Position numbers and translations under genes: made by a program. Positions 40,901-50,306 of a stretch of 64,000 nt of DNA are shown piece after piece (position 1 is the stretch's first letter; the number at the start of each line of letters is the position of its first letter). The stretch spans positions 9,927,501 to 9,991,500 of the forward strand of contig NC_066266.1 of NCBI RefSeq assembly GCF_905404315.1, read 5' to 3'. The notes beneath the pieces were generated by a model, which worked only from the letters and a program-made list of their open reading frames with translations, did no database searches and was not told where the DNA came from. This DNA is from Leptidea sinapis. Its lineage: Eukaryota; Arthropoda; Insecta; Lepidoptera; Pieridae.

Positions 40901-42884
40901 CTTGGATAGTAAACTGACTAACTTCTCAAGAAACGTTTTAAGTATGAATAAAAATAAACGGAATCACACCGAACGATTATACTCCACAAATAAAGCTATT
41001 GTCGCGCTGTTGATAAAACTTCCACCCACGGTTCATGATACAAGTTCATTCACTATTGATGTGGTGCATAATGATGTGAGGTTTTTTCTATTATCTGTAC
41101 ATATTGTAAACAGATTACGTGCTAGTTGAATGCAGAGCCGATGAATGCGATAGTGATGTGATCTAATTACAATTTATGACGATAATCATGAGTGTGTCGA
41201 TAAATTTAAATAATGCTTCAAGTTTGTTATTTATATATTTATAAATTGATTTCAAAACAAAATTTATGAACTTTCAATTATTTACATTATTTTTTTTTTA
41301 TTTAATTAGTTTCGCGCGTGTACATTAAATGCTGCCACTAAAGCGATTCCATATAATTATTTTACTTACTTTTAAACGCTCTTTAATTCACTTTTTTTTT
41401 CATATTTTTTTTGCTTAGAACATTTAAAGAAATGAAATATTAGTAGCTATATTAAAACGCCTTTTTTTCAGGGTAAATTAATCATACTTATTATAGGTGG
41501 AATTTATAAAGAGTTGGGTAAACAGAACATGCAGACATACCTTAGCTTCAGGAGAACCATTTTCTTCGAGGCGACAGATGACGACCAATTCACGGATTAC
41601 TTTATAACGCGGGAAATGTTCACAACATCGTGCGCCTCTGAAGAAATGAAGCGAAATACATTTCTGGTAATTTTTTTATATATATTCGTCAACGTTTTCA
41701 GCTTGATCAGAGTGAAAGTTATTTGTAGTTACTTTTTAAGTTTATTAATTAGAAGACCGTGTTATATTTTGTTTATATACTAAACTTTATTTATTTTACG
41801 AAAAAATAACTACCATAATAGGTTGTACTTACACATGAATAGACAAATGTTTTGACTGTCCTCTATTTTATTTATTTTATTTTTAAGAAAAACACCGCAA
41901 TTGTCCATTTTTGTGGTTATAGTTTCACTAGCTGATCCGGCAAACGTTGTTTTGCCATATAAAGTATAATTCACGCGATAGTTTTATAAGTAATAAAATA
42001 TTGCCTATATTATAGCCTGTACATCATTTTGTTCTATTGTCAATAGTTTTTGCAGCGCACGCAAAAATAGGTTTACGATTTTACACCTTGTGTTACAAAA
42101 TAGCAATTTTATTACGGATCCCTAATTCTGAAAAAAAAACATAGCCTATAGCCTTCCTCGATAAATGGACTCCCCAACACTGAGAGAATCATTCAAATCG
42201 GACCAGTAGTACCAGAGATTAGCGCGTTCAAACAAACAAACAAACACTGCAGCTTTATAATATTAGTATAGATTTCGAGTGCTCGCGTCATTTTGGCAGC
42301 GCCATATTGTTTACTGAGGCTATTAGGCTCAGTGGCTACAGGGGTAAAAGTGAACAAGGCCTTCAGCGTTAAGCATCCAGAACTTAACTCGAACATGATG
42401 GGGTGACTATAACCCAGTAAAATAATTTATATTTTTTCTAGCTTCCAATTAGAAACCAAAGTCAGTTAACACTGATAGACCCGGATTGGCAGGAACAAAA
42501 TACAATTTGCAAAGCATTCTCCTACTATACGCAACTGAAGATAGATGAAGTTGAAAGGTAATAAATAACCTTAATAGATTTTGTAGGCATACTTACAAAA
42601 AAATATTTTAGTTTTAATAGTAATTGTAATTTAGCAAAAAGAAGTTCATACTAAGCAGAATACAGTGTCTAAATGCATTGATAATTCATTTTTATGCAAT
42701 ACATAGAGTTTATTAATAAAACATGTTTTCTTTTCGTAGGCGTCTTAATAACCATGATTGGGATATTCGCATGGCGTTAAAGGAATTTATGAATGACTTC
42801 AGAAAAAACTCAATAAGTACGAGTTTGTTCGACACAGAATCTGATTATGTAACTACCGATCAATTGATGGATGAAGTTGATTAG
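28908..42884 (+). CDS. nxf: Nuclear RNA export factor (NXF/TAP) family protein, ten exons
   Basis: Exons: 28908-29036, 30359-30692, 31528-31645, 31836-31912, 32931-33094, 39491-39686, 40885-41075, 41472-41666, 42442-42557, 42740-42884. All junctions are GT-AG and phase-consistent; total 1665 nt, 554 aa. Order of domains matches NXF: RRM-like (about 38-120; KELLFDSL, FIPINF), leucine-rich repeats (about 130-275; RYLNLSHNNL, KIVKLHLEYNPLC, KFPRLKELDG), NTF2-like (about 285-468; FVEQFVNLYFSHYDS, IGGIYKELGK, YLSFRRTIFFEA) and a C-terminal UBA-like TAP-C (about 495-525; AFSYYTQLKIDEVERRLNNH). NXF proteins pair with Nxt1 through the NTF2-like fold and carry RNA through nuclear pores. The protein is short, lacks the long basic N-terminus of NXF1 and is divergent, so it may be an Nxf2-like paralogue. 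Exon 5's start rests on phase; an alternative AG at 32953 would break it. Introns are repeat-filled, one 6.4 kb. Confidence 0.88.
29625..29922 (-). repeat. Tandem array of inverted LINE tails (family E)
   Basis: Three successive minus-strand tail units: CCAGAGG occurs at 29681, 29792 and 29906, a period of 111-114 bp. Each unit has the TTAGTGATCACTGCCACCCA-type word and an AAGGTGTACATGGA-type word. They face the sense LINE that begins at about 29925. Within NXF intron 1. Confidence 0.6.
29925..30258 (+). mobile_element. LINE 3' end with ORF2 C-terminus (family E)
   Basis: Plus strand reads, through frame damage, the ORF2 C-terminus (KLWNELPCAVLPG, DMAWVPSKKAHTPS in shifted frame), then CATAAAGGCCGGCAACGCTC, GGCGGCGGTGATCACTTAAC, ACAGGTGACCCGTACGCTCC and CTCCTATTCCAT plus A-run. 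A 5'-truncated, dead copy inside NXF intron 1. Confidence 0.7.
30739..31046 (+). repeat. Family C retroposon, complete copy
   Basis: From GGGAGGCTCCTTTGCACACG to CTTATTGTCATAAAAATATA; same order of motifs as 20669-20976. In NXF intron 2, about 45 bp after the donor. Confidence 0.8.
32302..32545 (+). repeat. Composite SINE, family B (complete copy)
   Basis: GACATCTCAAGTCAATTTCC, CTGTAGATGGAGCCACAACC, CGAACGTTTGGCTCAGTTGG, GCGGGTTTGAGACCCG, then GTTACAAATTTAATTCG. This is the reference for how the split copy at 2813-3360 should look. In NXF intron 4. Confidence 0.8.
33660..34000 (+). mobile_element. LINE 3' end (family D)
   Basis: Near-identical to 2936-3278, from CCCAGCCACTGTTCAGGCAT to AATGCCTTTTATGCCTTTTA. 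In the long NXF intron 5. Confidence 0.75.
34243..36460 (-). mobile_element. Degraded LINE with EN and RT remnants (Jockey/CR1-like)
   Basis: Minus strand, from high to low coordinates. Near 36100-36260 there is an endonuclease end (PTRLVSGTCLDNFFTN, ELVLSDHTAQIFSI). Near 34936-35139 comes the start of RT (VKPLFKKQDREEMDFYRP-like, FENNEILIEKKKG). Near 34672-34905 is the RT A-motif (DLTQAFDYVDHQILFAKL). The 3' end is a TCAAA microsatellite (34243-34266 on the plus strand). Stops and gaps throughout. A MITE (35200-35394) sits inside it. In NXF intron 5. Confidence 0.75.
35200..35394. mobile_element. MITE with 41-bp inverted repeats, TA target
   Basis: Left arm starts TACAAATGATTTAAGTTTTC and runs to TTAATTCCGCCAA; the right arm is its inverse (TTGGCGGAATTAACAC ... 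CATTTGTA), with one or two mismatches. TA flanks both ends. The core has GAGGATGCCTCGTGTCGAGG. No coding capacity. Tc1/mariner-type by its TA target. Confidence 0.8.
36461..37196. other. AT-rich part of NXF intron 5
   Basis: T/C-rich stretch 36630-36900 may be the antisense of a low-complexity LINE ORF1. No confident call. Confidence 0.35.
37197..37468 (+). repeat. RTE-like retroposon 3' end
   Basis: AGCAGACCCAGCAAACGTTG, CCACCCTTAACATTTAGGGG, CAAAATTTCATGAGAATCGA, AGCCGTTTCGGAGGAGTTC, ending ATTTTATATATTAGA. The same sequence recurs 615 bp downstream. Confidence 0.65.
37812..38127 (+). repeat. RTE-like retroposon 3' end, second copy
   Basis: ACTAGCTGACTCAGCAAACG to GAGAATTTTATATATTAGA. It matches 37197-37468 with a 40-bp A-rich expansion in the middle. 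Confidence 0.65.
38697..39035 (-). mobile_element. LINE 3' end (family D), inverted
   Basis: Minus strand from ATATATGTTCAGGCATTATC to AAATAAATGCCTTTTATGCC. Same internal words as the two plus-strand copies. In NXF intron 5. Confidence 0.75.
39200..39440. other. GC-rich block with nested inverted words before NXF exon 6
   Basis: ATGGCGGCGCAACCAGGCGC, GGTTGCGCAACCAAAATGGC, GGCGGTGCGACCAGC and its inverse GCTGGTCGTGCCACC lie within 170 bp. Composition is unlike the surroundings. The word GAAATATAGCCCTAAT at its edge (inverted) recurs at about 5183 and 6114. Probably a decayed DNA element; unassigned. Confidence 0.4.
39861..40130 (+). repeat. tRNA-headed SINE, family A (diverged)
   Basis: TACTGAGCTATAGGATCCGG, GGTCGAATCCCAGTCTG, then ATCGTTGTCTTCC and GGGGCAAGATGATTTGTG. 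In NXF intron 6. Confidence 0.75.
40283..40824. mobile_element. Mariner-type MITE with long imperfect inverted arms
   Basis: Left end CAGGGTGGTTTTTTGAGAAG, GGTGATGGCCAAGTC; right end inverted CAGGATGGTAAGGGCGATGA, TGGCCAAGTTGG. TA flanks both ends (40281-40282, 40825-40826). Inner arms pair too (TGGACTCTGTTGCTGATAAG with CTTATCAGCGACAGAGTCAA). Non-coding. It ends about 60 bp before NXF exon 7. Confidence 0.8.
41935..42255 (+). repeat. RTE-type LINE 3' end
   Basis: AGCTGATCCGGCAAACGTTG, CCTATAGCCTTCCTCGATAA, TCATTCAAATCGGACCAGTA, then an AAAC microsatellite and TTTATAATATTAGTATAGAT. In NXF intron 8. Confidence 0.7.
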
Positions 42885-44250
42885 AATAATAAGTGTATAG
42901 TAATAATAATAAGTATATATTAAAATTATCATGGAATAGGTACATTGTGTGTTTTATTTAGGTACGTGTACTGTTACGTCACGTTGACATAACACACGTC
43001 AAACACAGCATAATATAGAAGTGTTTACGTACAAAACGCAGGGGTGGTGAAAGAAGGGGGTAAAATTGCGACTGGCGCGTGCGGAGTGCTCGCGGTTTTA
43101 AAGCTAGTGTTCTCCAATTTTTGTCGGTTTTTTGGTGCGAGAAAAAGAGCTAAGAACAGGCTAGAATTTGCCTTAACTGCATACTAGCATGTTTCTCAGA
43201 CTCGTCCATTATAACTCATTTGCGTGGTATTTACTGAGCATCAATATTAGACGGATTTGGACAACCGACTAGAATCGACATTCCTAGAATATTTTCAAGC
43301 AGAACCGATTTAATGGAATATAAGTCTAAAAAAATATATCCTCCAATTTTCATATATCGGTCGGCTCGCTCGTGAGTCCCTACTGGCTAGTAGCTGTCCT
43401 ACTCTGTAGCACAGAACACATTTACTCTAACGAGCCGAAGGCGCCCCCGGCCGATAAACCTTCCAAGATCGGCAAGTGCCCCCGCGCCGCGGTATGCCAT
43501 AGATCGGCGCTATTTTGGCGCGCGCGCAGCGCTTATTTTAAGGCATTTATTTTACGTGTATTAATAGATTGCGTATAATTAGGATCATATGAGAGAATAT
43601 ATAATAAAACTATTGAAACAAGTCATAATATATATAATAAAATATGCGTAGTGTGCCAAACGGCATGGCCGATTTTGGTGTTTATGAAAGATCTAGTGCC
43701 AAATGGCACTGGTCAGTTTTGAATGGTGAATGTGTCACGCTCTCGGTAACGCCATTAACTCGCGTGATATAACACTTTGTATTAATCTAGGTTCTAATTA
43801 AATGAGACATTTAACTATTGGTTAAAATGTCAGCTCTGGTATTGGTGTGTAATTTCATAATTTATAATAAGAATTGTAATCATCCAATTACAGAGCAATT
43901 ATGCTCTGCATTAGCGACTCAGTGGAGCACAACGAATTGTGCTGATGCTTCATTGGAACGTGAATTAGTTTTCCGCTAAGTTTAGTGTTGAATTAAAAAT
44001 ATTTATAGAGTTAGCAACCTTATTAATGTATAAATAAATTGCTATACAATAATAACTCGTTGAAAATTATTTACGGTTATTTTAAGTAATTTGAATTTTG
44101 ATTATTTTATTAAATTTTTATTTATTTAATACTTTCTTAACGAGGTAAGCACTGCCAAATTGCCAGTATGGTATGGACGTCCCAGCCGGGCTAGCATGCG
44201 CAAGGTCTCATGTTTACACAGTTGGCCGCCCAGGTTCACGGCAATTCATT
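42885..44250. other. Intergenic, locally CpG-rich
   Basis: 42960-43580 is richer in CpG than its surroundings and contains the possible exon at 43378-43492. No repeat family named. Confidence 0.4.
43378..43492 (+). CDS. Possible first-type exon of a secreted protein (uncertain)
   Basis: An open frame reads SPYWLVAVLLCSTEHIYS, a hydrophobic stretch like a signal peptide, then NEPKAPPADKPSKIGKCP, and reaches a donor-like GCCGCG|GTATGC. No ATG lies between the in-frame stop at 43327 and this stretch, so a start would need an upstream exon, and I find no downstream partner. The GKCP end recalls the opening of small Cys-rich domains, but this is weak. It could be chance in CpG-rich DNA. Confidence 0.22.
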
Positions 44251-44256
44251 ATCTTA

Positions 44257-44690
44257 TAATAATAATTATTAATTATACAAAATTTTAAATTAGAAATTCG
44301 TCACCTCTTTGAGACTCTTGTATGCATGCACGCGGCTAGTCTTGAAATACACCACGGTTTTTTTTATTAAATTTGACATTATGATATAAGAAAAACTAGT
44401 TCATGAATAGAAATCGGTTATTCAGTAAATCAATGTTAAGAATTAATTAATAATTGAATGGCAGTGGCAATCTCAGAGAGGTAAAGAGAACAAGAAGATT
44501 ATGGACTGTACGTACATCCTCAAATATAAGTTAAACAAGCTTTTCTTATATCATAATATCAGATTAAATTTTAAAAAACCACGGTCTATTTCAAAACAAA
44601 CCGCGCGCTGCGAACAAACGTCTCAAAGAGATGACGAATTTCTAGTTAAAAATATTGAATAATTCATAATTATTGCTAATTTATAATCGG
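44257..44690. mobile_element. Foldback element with about 140-bp inverted arms
   Basis: Left arm includes AAATTCGTCACCTCTTTGAG, TTGAAATACACCACGG and CATTATGATATAAGA; the right arm carries the inverses (TCTTATATCATAATATC, CCACGGTCTATTTCAA, CTCAAAGAGATGACGAATTT). AT-rich outer parts also pair (AATAATTATTAATTAT / ATAATTCATAATTATT). The loop is about 120 bp. No coding sequence; superfamily unknown. Confidence 0.75.
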
Positions 44691-45029
44691 AGAAACGATA
44701 ATTTATAAGAAAATATTATTTTAAGTAGAAATATATGATTAAGGGTGCCAACTTAAGGATCAAAATTTGTTTAAAAAATTATTTATAAATAAAGGAGAAA
44801 ATAATAATTTAAATGTTCGAAAATAATAAAGAACTTACGAAGGACTTAAAAAATAAAAAATATTAAAAATAATTCAAACGGTGCTAAATTCAGTGAGCCC
44901 TCGTGATATACGCCGGCCGCCACTATAACACAGTGTGTGAATGCGGGCATAGAGAGCAGGCGGCCGTAACAAGGGCTCTAAAGTATTTGCTCTACTTGTC
45001 TATTGGATAGAGCCAACTGATGAAGCTGA

Positions 45030-45520
45030 AGACCGGTGACGGCGGGGTTGTTTCATCTAAATCCGAACTTTTGTGGGAAGTCGAGTAACTAGTTATACGG
45101 ACAGCTATACACGATCGTACGACCACCTGTTACCAAAATGGCTGAGGACCCAAAAGCCAAATGAACCCGAGACTACCGAAGATATCTCTGACAGTTCAGC
45201 CTGTAGGGGACAAGTGTGGCACTAAAACAGCTTAAAAACAACAAAGCGCCGGTCGATGAGGAATTACAGCTGGGTTTCTGAGAGCAGGTGCTAATCCTAT
45301 GCTTAAGATCCTCCAGTAACTATTCTATTCCGCCATACTCGAGGGTAAAACGCCGCAAACATGGCGCAGAAGTATCGTGGTGCTGTTCTTCGATAAGGCG
45401 CTTTTGAAGAACTTTAGACCCATATAATTTCTAATCCATTTATATAAGCTGTTTTCTAGGGTTATCACGAATCGTTCCGTGAGCAGGAGGTCTGCTCCCA
45501 AAATAGACAACGATACATTC
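45030..45520 (+). pseudogene. RTE-type LINE reverse transcriptase remnant
   Basis: Plus strand, with stops and shifts, reads PNEPETTEDISD, LKTTKRRS-like (normally LKxxKAPGDDGI), ESRC-SYA-DPP and NAANMAQKYRGAVLR (normally TPxxWxxxxxVxLFKKG), then ALLKNFRPI-like. This is the 5' part of an RTE-clade RT. Confidence 0.55.
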
Positions 45521-46990
45521 GGAACGATACGATAATACTCCGAATATATCGCAGCTACCCTACTCTAACAAATGGTCGAATTCCTTATCGTTTATCGTAA
45601 CTATAGTCTAATATTTTGACTTTTTTACGATGTTAAAGCGAATGAATTATGTGCAAACCTTGAAAAACTAAATATTATCTGTGCTATGTCGCTGTTAAGT
45701 GTCAAAAGTCAAAACATAGTTTAGGTGCAAAGACTGACCTGTTTATATACCACTATAGCCACACTATAGCTGTCAAAGAGAATTTAAGGTCAGTGGGTGC
45801 AAAGGACCATGACAGACTCTGCTCAATCAACTTACATCATTTACGCAAAATTTAAATATTCAAAAATTACGTAAGGAATATAATATGTCCATTTAACATT
45901 AAATAAATAATACAAAACTTGTGGATAAAAAAATGTTAAGAAAAGTAACTCAACCCTTCTCGTCGACTTCCTGTTTCTCAGGCAGCCATTTGCATTACTT
46001 TGTACGCATAAGCGATCAATAAAATGATTTAATTTACTTGGTAGTAAAAAAATTTTGTTGAATATGTAATTAAAATAATGCGATTTGTTTTTTAATTTTT
46101 TTTTATGTTGTTAATTATAGTAAATTGCACATAATTATTTCAATATTGTTTATTAAGTATATATATTGTATGGCAAATATAACTTTGCTTCGCGCTATTT
46201 TGTGAAAGGAAAATAAATGTCAATGCCACCATTTATCATCTTTGTTGGGTACATTGTGATTTTGTGTGTGGCCTTGCATTTAGAACTCGGACTTTTTAGT
46301 TGATCTTTCTTTTGAGGTATCCACAATTATATCCAGTTATTTTTAGTTTTATTTCGCATACCTTTAGCGATTTGAAAATATATGGTTAGTTTTATGTTTC
46401 TTTTTATTAAATAAAAATAAACATAAAACTAAGTAATACTTATAGTGTGTAAATAGTATTTTATGAAATCATTCTGTAAATAACATTTTTCAATTAAAAA
46501 AATTATGTTTTTTTAATTTAAATTATTATGGTTTGGGCTGGTGGCTTCATTGCCAATGCTCTAAATAAAAAAATAACTTAGGACATTTCATTGCAGATTG
46601 ATTCGTAGCACTATTCTATGTTTTCTTTTATAAAGTTTGAAATTTCAATTTCAATTGTCAAATCTCAATCAATAACATGTCGTCTTAAATATATTTTAAG
46701 GCAGTAAGGCCCCTGGCTATAGCCTGTTCGAAAGAACGAATTAATTTAAAAAAAAAAAATTAAATATATTTTGAACACATACTGGTATTGTATACACATA
46801 TATATAAATTTGAGCTTTAATTTCCCATAATATTGTAAACTATCACAATAAATATTGAAATCCTCAAAACAATAATTATAATACAAGAAGATTATTTACT
46901 TTGTTCTGTTTCAGATTGAACTCTGATTTGTTTTGGTATCTTATACTGTTAATGATTGTAATAATTACAATGCATTAACAACTGTTGTAA
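45521..46990. other. Intergenic upstream of TAF12
   Basis: AT-rich. A retroposon-like tail (TTTGGGCTGGTGGCTTCATT then GCCAATGCTCTAAATAAAA, about 46528-46570) is shared with both ALG2 5' flanks. A good acceptor TTTGTTCTGTTTCAG at about 46900-46914 may begin the TAF12 5'UTR exon. Confidence 0.45.
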
Positions 46991-47020
46991 GTGAATTACA
47001 AAGTTATTTTTCAAATTACA

Positions 47021-47243
47021 ATGAACTTAGACAGGGAAGGTATGTCGAGTAATTTGGGCAGGGGAGCAAACATGCCAAGCATCGGCAAGATCAATCAAGG
47101 ATCAAATCAATATGGTAATAACTCTTTGCAAATCCCTCAGTCCACATCATCGCAAGGTCCACCTGCACAGTATAGCCCTATAAGCCAATCACAAGGTGCT
47201 AATAAAAACAACCAAAGTGGTGATCAAGGATCACAGGTGAGTC

Positions 47244-47284
<41 letters not shown>

Positions 47285-48632
47285 GAAGTAAGTTCTTTTA
47301 CACATCATAGAGACTGCACATACTGCTACAAATTGTATTTGAGATGTCTTATTAAAATTGTGTCTAGTTTTCCGCAGCTATAGCTGCTGAAAACTATATA
47401 AATATGAAATCATATTATGATAATTGTATTTAATATATATTTTTTATTAAAAATGTGTTTTGAAACTCAAAGAGTTTGAATTTTTAGCCTCTAACTAGAC
47501 AGAAGTTGCAAGAGTTAGTCCGAGAAGTTGATCCAACAGCACAACTAGATGAGGATGTTGAGGAAACTTTGCTGACTTTAGCTGATGACTTTATGAAATC
47601 TGTAGTAAACTCATCTTGTGCTCTTGCTAAACACAGACGTGCCCCTAATGTGGAGTTAAAGGATGTTCAGCTCCATTTAGGTAATAAAGAGAAATTATTT
47701 TTTTGGGGTTCTGTATCTAAATGGCAAACTGTGTCAGGTTATATCACAATAAGACTGAGTGATAAGACCCTAACTTAGTTCACATATTTCTAATGGACTA
47801 GTTCAATTCATAGAGTATGACAGATAAGAATTCAAGGAGTTTGTTTGTCATCTGTTTAAAACAGAATTGTAAACTAAGATCATTAATTTATTCAGTTTAA
47901 ATTATTAATTTTTGTTTACAATTCAAGTAAAATTCAAATAATCTGATTATTACCAATGAAAGAAAATCTATTCTAACCTTTTCGTCTCACAAGCGGAACC
48001 TTTACTCATAATAGACCGTCTAGCAACTACAATCTACATTGAAGTCGGAGGTGAAAGTGAACACATACCACAATATAAGTCCATGACGCTTGGCTATCAG
48101 ACTCCTGGCTGAAGCGAGGGGCAGAACAAGGTATATGGCGCATCACACTATGTTTAAAGTTGTTTAAATTAACCGGACTTACCCTGTGTCCCTAGTTACC
48201 CTGATGCACCTTATTTTTTCTTCTAGTAAATAGATAAAAAGGGTATTTTCATGACAAATTTTAATATAACCTACTAAAAATTCATAAACAAGTTAATGAT
48301 TAAAGAATTTAATGATACAACGAAAAATTAGAATTCAAATAAAAATTGGGCAGAGCAATTTGCTTACAGTTAGGGCCTAACTCGTCAATGGTTGCAGGGG
48401 AAGTGTGTCGACGCCAGGGAGACAGCACCTTTTATAGTCATCTTCACCCTCGATAGTTGTCACTTTCTACAATATAATTATAATCGAATATAATATGATT
48501 GCAGAAAAACAATGGAATATGTGGATACCTGGATTCGGTAACAACAAGCCGCAGCCATACAAAAGAGCAGGGGTCACTGAAGCTCACAAACAGCGAATGG
48601 CTCTTATCCGGAAGGCAACGAAAAAATATTAA
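47021..48632 (+). CDS. TAF12: TAF12, TFIID/SAGA histone-fold subunit
   Basis: Three exons: 47021-47236 (72 codons), 47488-47680 and 48505-48632, joined in phases 0 and 1, giving 178 aa. Exon 1 encodes a flexible Gln/Asn/Ser-rich leader (MNLDREGMSSNLGRG...). Exons 2-3 encode the H2B-like histone fold: LTRQKLQELVREVDPTAQLD, EETLLTLADDFMKSVV, LAKHRRAPNVELKDVQLHL, then KQWNMWIPGFG and HKQRMALIRKATKKY. TAF12 pairs with TAF4 in TFIID and with ADA1 in SAGA during RNA polymerase II initiation. The Met at 47021 starts the leader; an upstream in-frame codon exists but lacks support. An AATAAA lies at 48695-48700. Intron 1 has a TA microsatellite. Complete and undamaged. Confidence 0.95.
47248..47282. 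repeat. TA dinucleotide microsatellite
   Basis: About 17 TA units in TAF12 intron 1, starting 12 bp after the donor. Confidence 0.9.
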
Positions 48633-48775
48633 ATAACCATTCTTAATTTTTTTTTGTTTTACTTCCATTTCATTACTTATATGTATACATGCCAAATAAA
48701 CGGATGTACCTACCAAATAGGTTAACTACAGCATTATTGACTTAATTATATAATGGGGCTTTTTCACAATGTACA

Positions 48776-50293
48776 TACATACATACATACATAAATTCAC
48801 GCCTCTTTCCCGTAGGGGTAGGCAGAGACCACTTCTTTCCACTTGCTACGATCCTTACATACTTCTTTCGCTTCGTCCACTTTCATTATTCCTTTCATAC
48901 ATGCTCTCCGGTTTAGGGTACTCTTGACCTGGCCTTTTTTCAAGACGTCCCTGATTTGATCTTGAAACGTCCGCCTAGGTCTACCCCTTCCAACACTTTC
49001 ATTCACACTGGCCTTATACACTTTCTTCGTCAATCGTTCTTCATTCATTCTCTCGACATGTCCAAACCATCTCGGCATACCTTTCTCAATTTTTGTCACA
49101 GCATCTTCTTTCAGACCACAACGTTTTCTTATCTCACTATTTCTTATCCTGTCACTCAGTGTAACTCCTATCATACTTCTCAACGCTCTCATCTCAACTG
49201 CATTTATTCTGCTTTCATGTTTCTTCTGCCATACCCAACTTTCACTTCCGTACATGAGTGTTGGAACCAACACCCCCTCATGCACAGCCAAGCGAGCCTT
49301 ATTAGACACCTTCTGACTCTTCATAAAGGAGTGCAAAGCTCCATTCACCATGTTTCCTGCATTCACTCTTCTTTCAATATCACTCTCATACTTTCCATCT
49401 CTTGTAAATTTAGAACCCAGATACACAAACTCATTCACCTGTTCAATTTTTTCATCTCCAATCACGATATTGCAGTCTGTCACTACCTCATCTCTTTCAA
49501 GCACCATCACTTTCGTCTTCTTTACATTCATCTTCATTCCCTTTCTACCAAAAGCTCCATTCATAGCAGTTACCATCTCTTGCAACTCCTCGGCTGAAGA
49601 TGCAAGTAATACTTGGTCATCAGCATAGAGAAAACATTTGACGAGTAACTCATTCATTCTCAAACCACTGTCATTCTCTTTTAAACCTGTCAAGCAATTG
49701 TTCATGAACAGATTAAACAGCCACGGTGACGCTACACATCCCTGTCTAACACCTTTTTCGATATTAAACCATTCAGTGTATGCCCCGTTTATCCTTACAC
49801 AAGCACTAGAATCTCTATAAAGAGATTGCAATTCTCGTATGAGGACACTGCTCACACCGCTCGTGGACAATGCCGACCACAATTCATTCCTCGCCACTCT
49901 ATCATAGGCCTTTTCTAGATCCACGAACGCGCAATAGACCTTTTTGTTTTTAGCCAAAAACTTTTCGGCTATGCACCGCAAGGAAAAGACCTGATCCGTA
50001 CATCCCATTCCCTTTCTAAATCCCGCTTGTGCATCCCATACTTTTTCGTCTGTTTCATTCACAACTCTTTCAATCAACACTTTTGCATACAATTTACCGA
50101 CGACGCTGAGAAGGCTTATACCGCGGTAATTTCTGCAGTCTTGTCGTGACCCATTTCCCTTATACAATGGCACGATTACAGCTTTGCACCAGTCTCCTGG
50201 TACTTGCCCATTTCGCCAGCACACATTGAAGAGGCGGTACAGCTGGCTAGCCACTATGCCCTGACCAGCCCTCAGCATCTCGACGGTAATCAA
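48776..50293 (-). mobile_element. RTE-like LINE, 5'-truncated, with 13-bp target duplication
   Basis: The insert ends at the low side in a TATG microsatellite (plus-strand CATACATACATAC), a tail type typical of RTE elements. It is flanked by TTCACAATGTACA at 48763-48775 and 50294-50306. The high side cuts straight into the RT frame, so the endonuclease and the 5' part of RT are missing. The duplication is perfect, so the insertion looks young. Confidence 0.9.
48797..50293 (-). CDS. RTE-like reverse transcriptase, N-terminally truncated, 498 aa
   Basis: Open from the truncation point to the stop. RT motifs in order: NYRGISLLSVVGKLYAK, AQAGFRKGMGCTDQVF, AFVDLEKAYDRV (catalytic Asp), EKGVRQGCVASPWLFNLF and LYADDQVLLASS (YADD). 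It then runs into the C-terminal SWVWQKKHESRINAVEM and RWFGHVERMNEERLTKKVYK, GRGRPRRTF, usual in RTE-type elements. It once copied element RNA at the target nick. With no endonuclease domain and no start context it is a dead but undamaged remnant. Plus-strand open frames here are antisense shadows. Confidence 0.88.
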   Translation of the reverse strand: MITVEMLRAGQGIVASQLYRLFNVCWRNGQVPGDWCKAVIVPLYKGNGSRQDCRNYRGISLLSVVGKLYAKVLIERVVNETDEKVWDAQAGFRKGMGCTDQVFSLRCIAEKFLAKNKKVYCAFVDLEKAYDRVARNELWSALSTSGVSSVLIRELQSLYRDSSACVRINGAYTEWFNIEKGVRQGCVASPWLFNLFMNNCLTGLKENDSGLRMNELLVKCFLYADDQVLLASSAEELQEMVTAMNGAFGRKGMKMNVKKTKVMVLERDEVVTDCNIVIGDEKIEQVNEFVYLGSKFTRDGKYESDIERRVNAGNMVNGALHSFMKSQKVSNKARLAVHEGVLVPTLMYGSESWVWQKKHESRINAVEMRALRSMIGVTLSDRIRNSEIRKRCGLKEDAVTKIEKGMPRWFGHVERMNEERLTKKVYKASVNESVGRGRPRRTFQDQIRDVLKKGQVKSTLNRRACMKGIMKVDEAKEVCKDRSKWKEVVSAYPYGKEA

Positions 50294-50306
50294 TTCACAA
50301 TGTACA

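Noticed and set aside
42193..42396. 67-codon minus-strand frame in an NXF intron
   Set aside because: Overlaps the RTE-type 3' end and has no support.
48956..49597. 213-codon plus-strand protein
   Set aside because: Antisense shadow of the RTE reverse transcriptase; His/Ser/Phe-rich composition and no motif.
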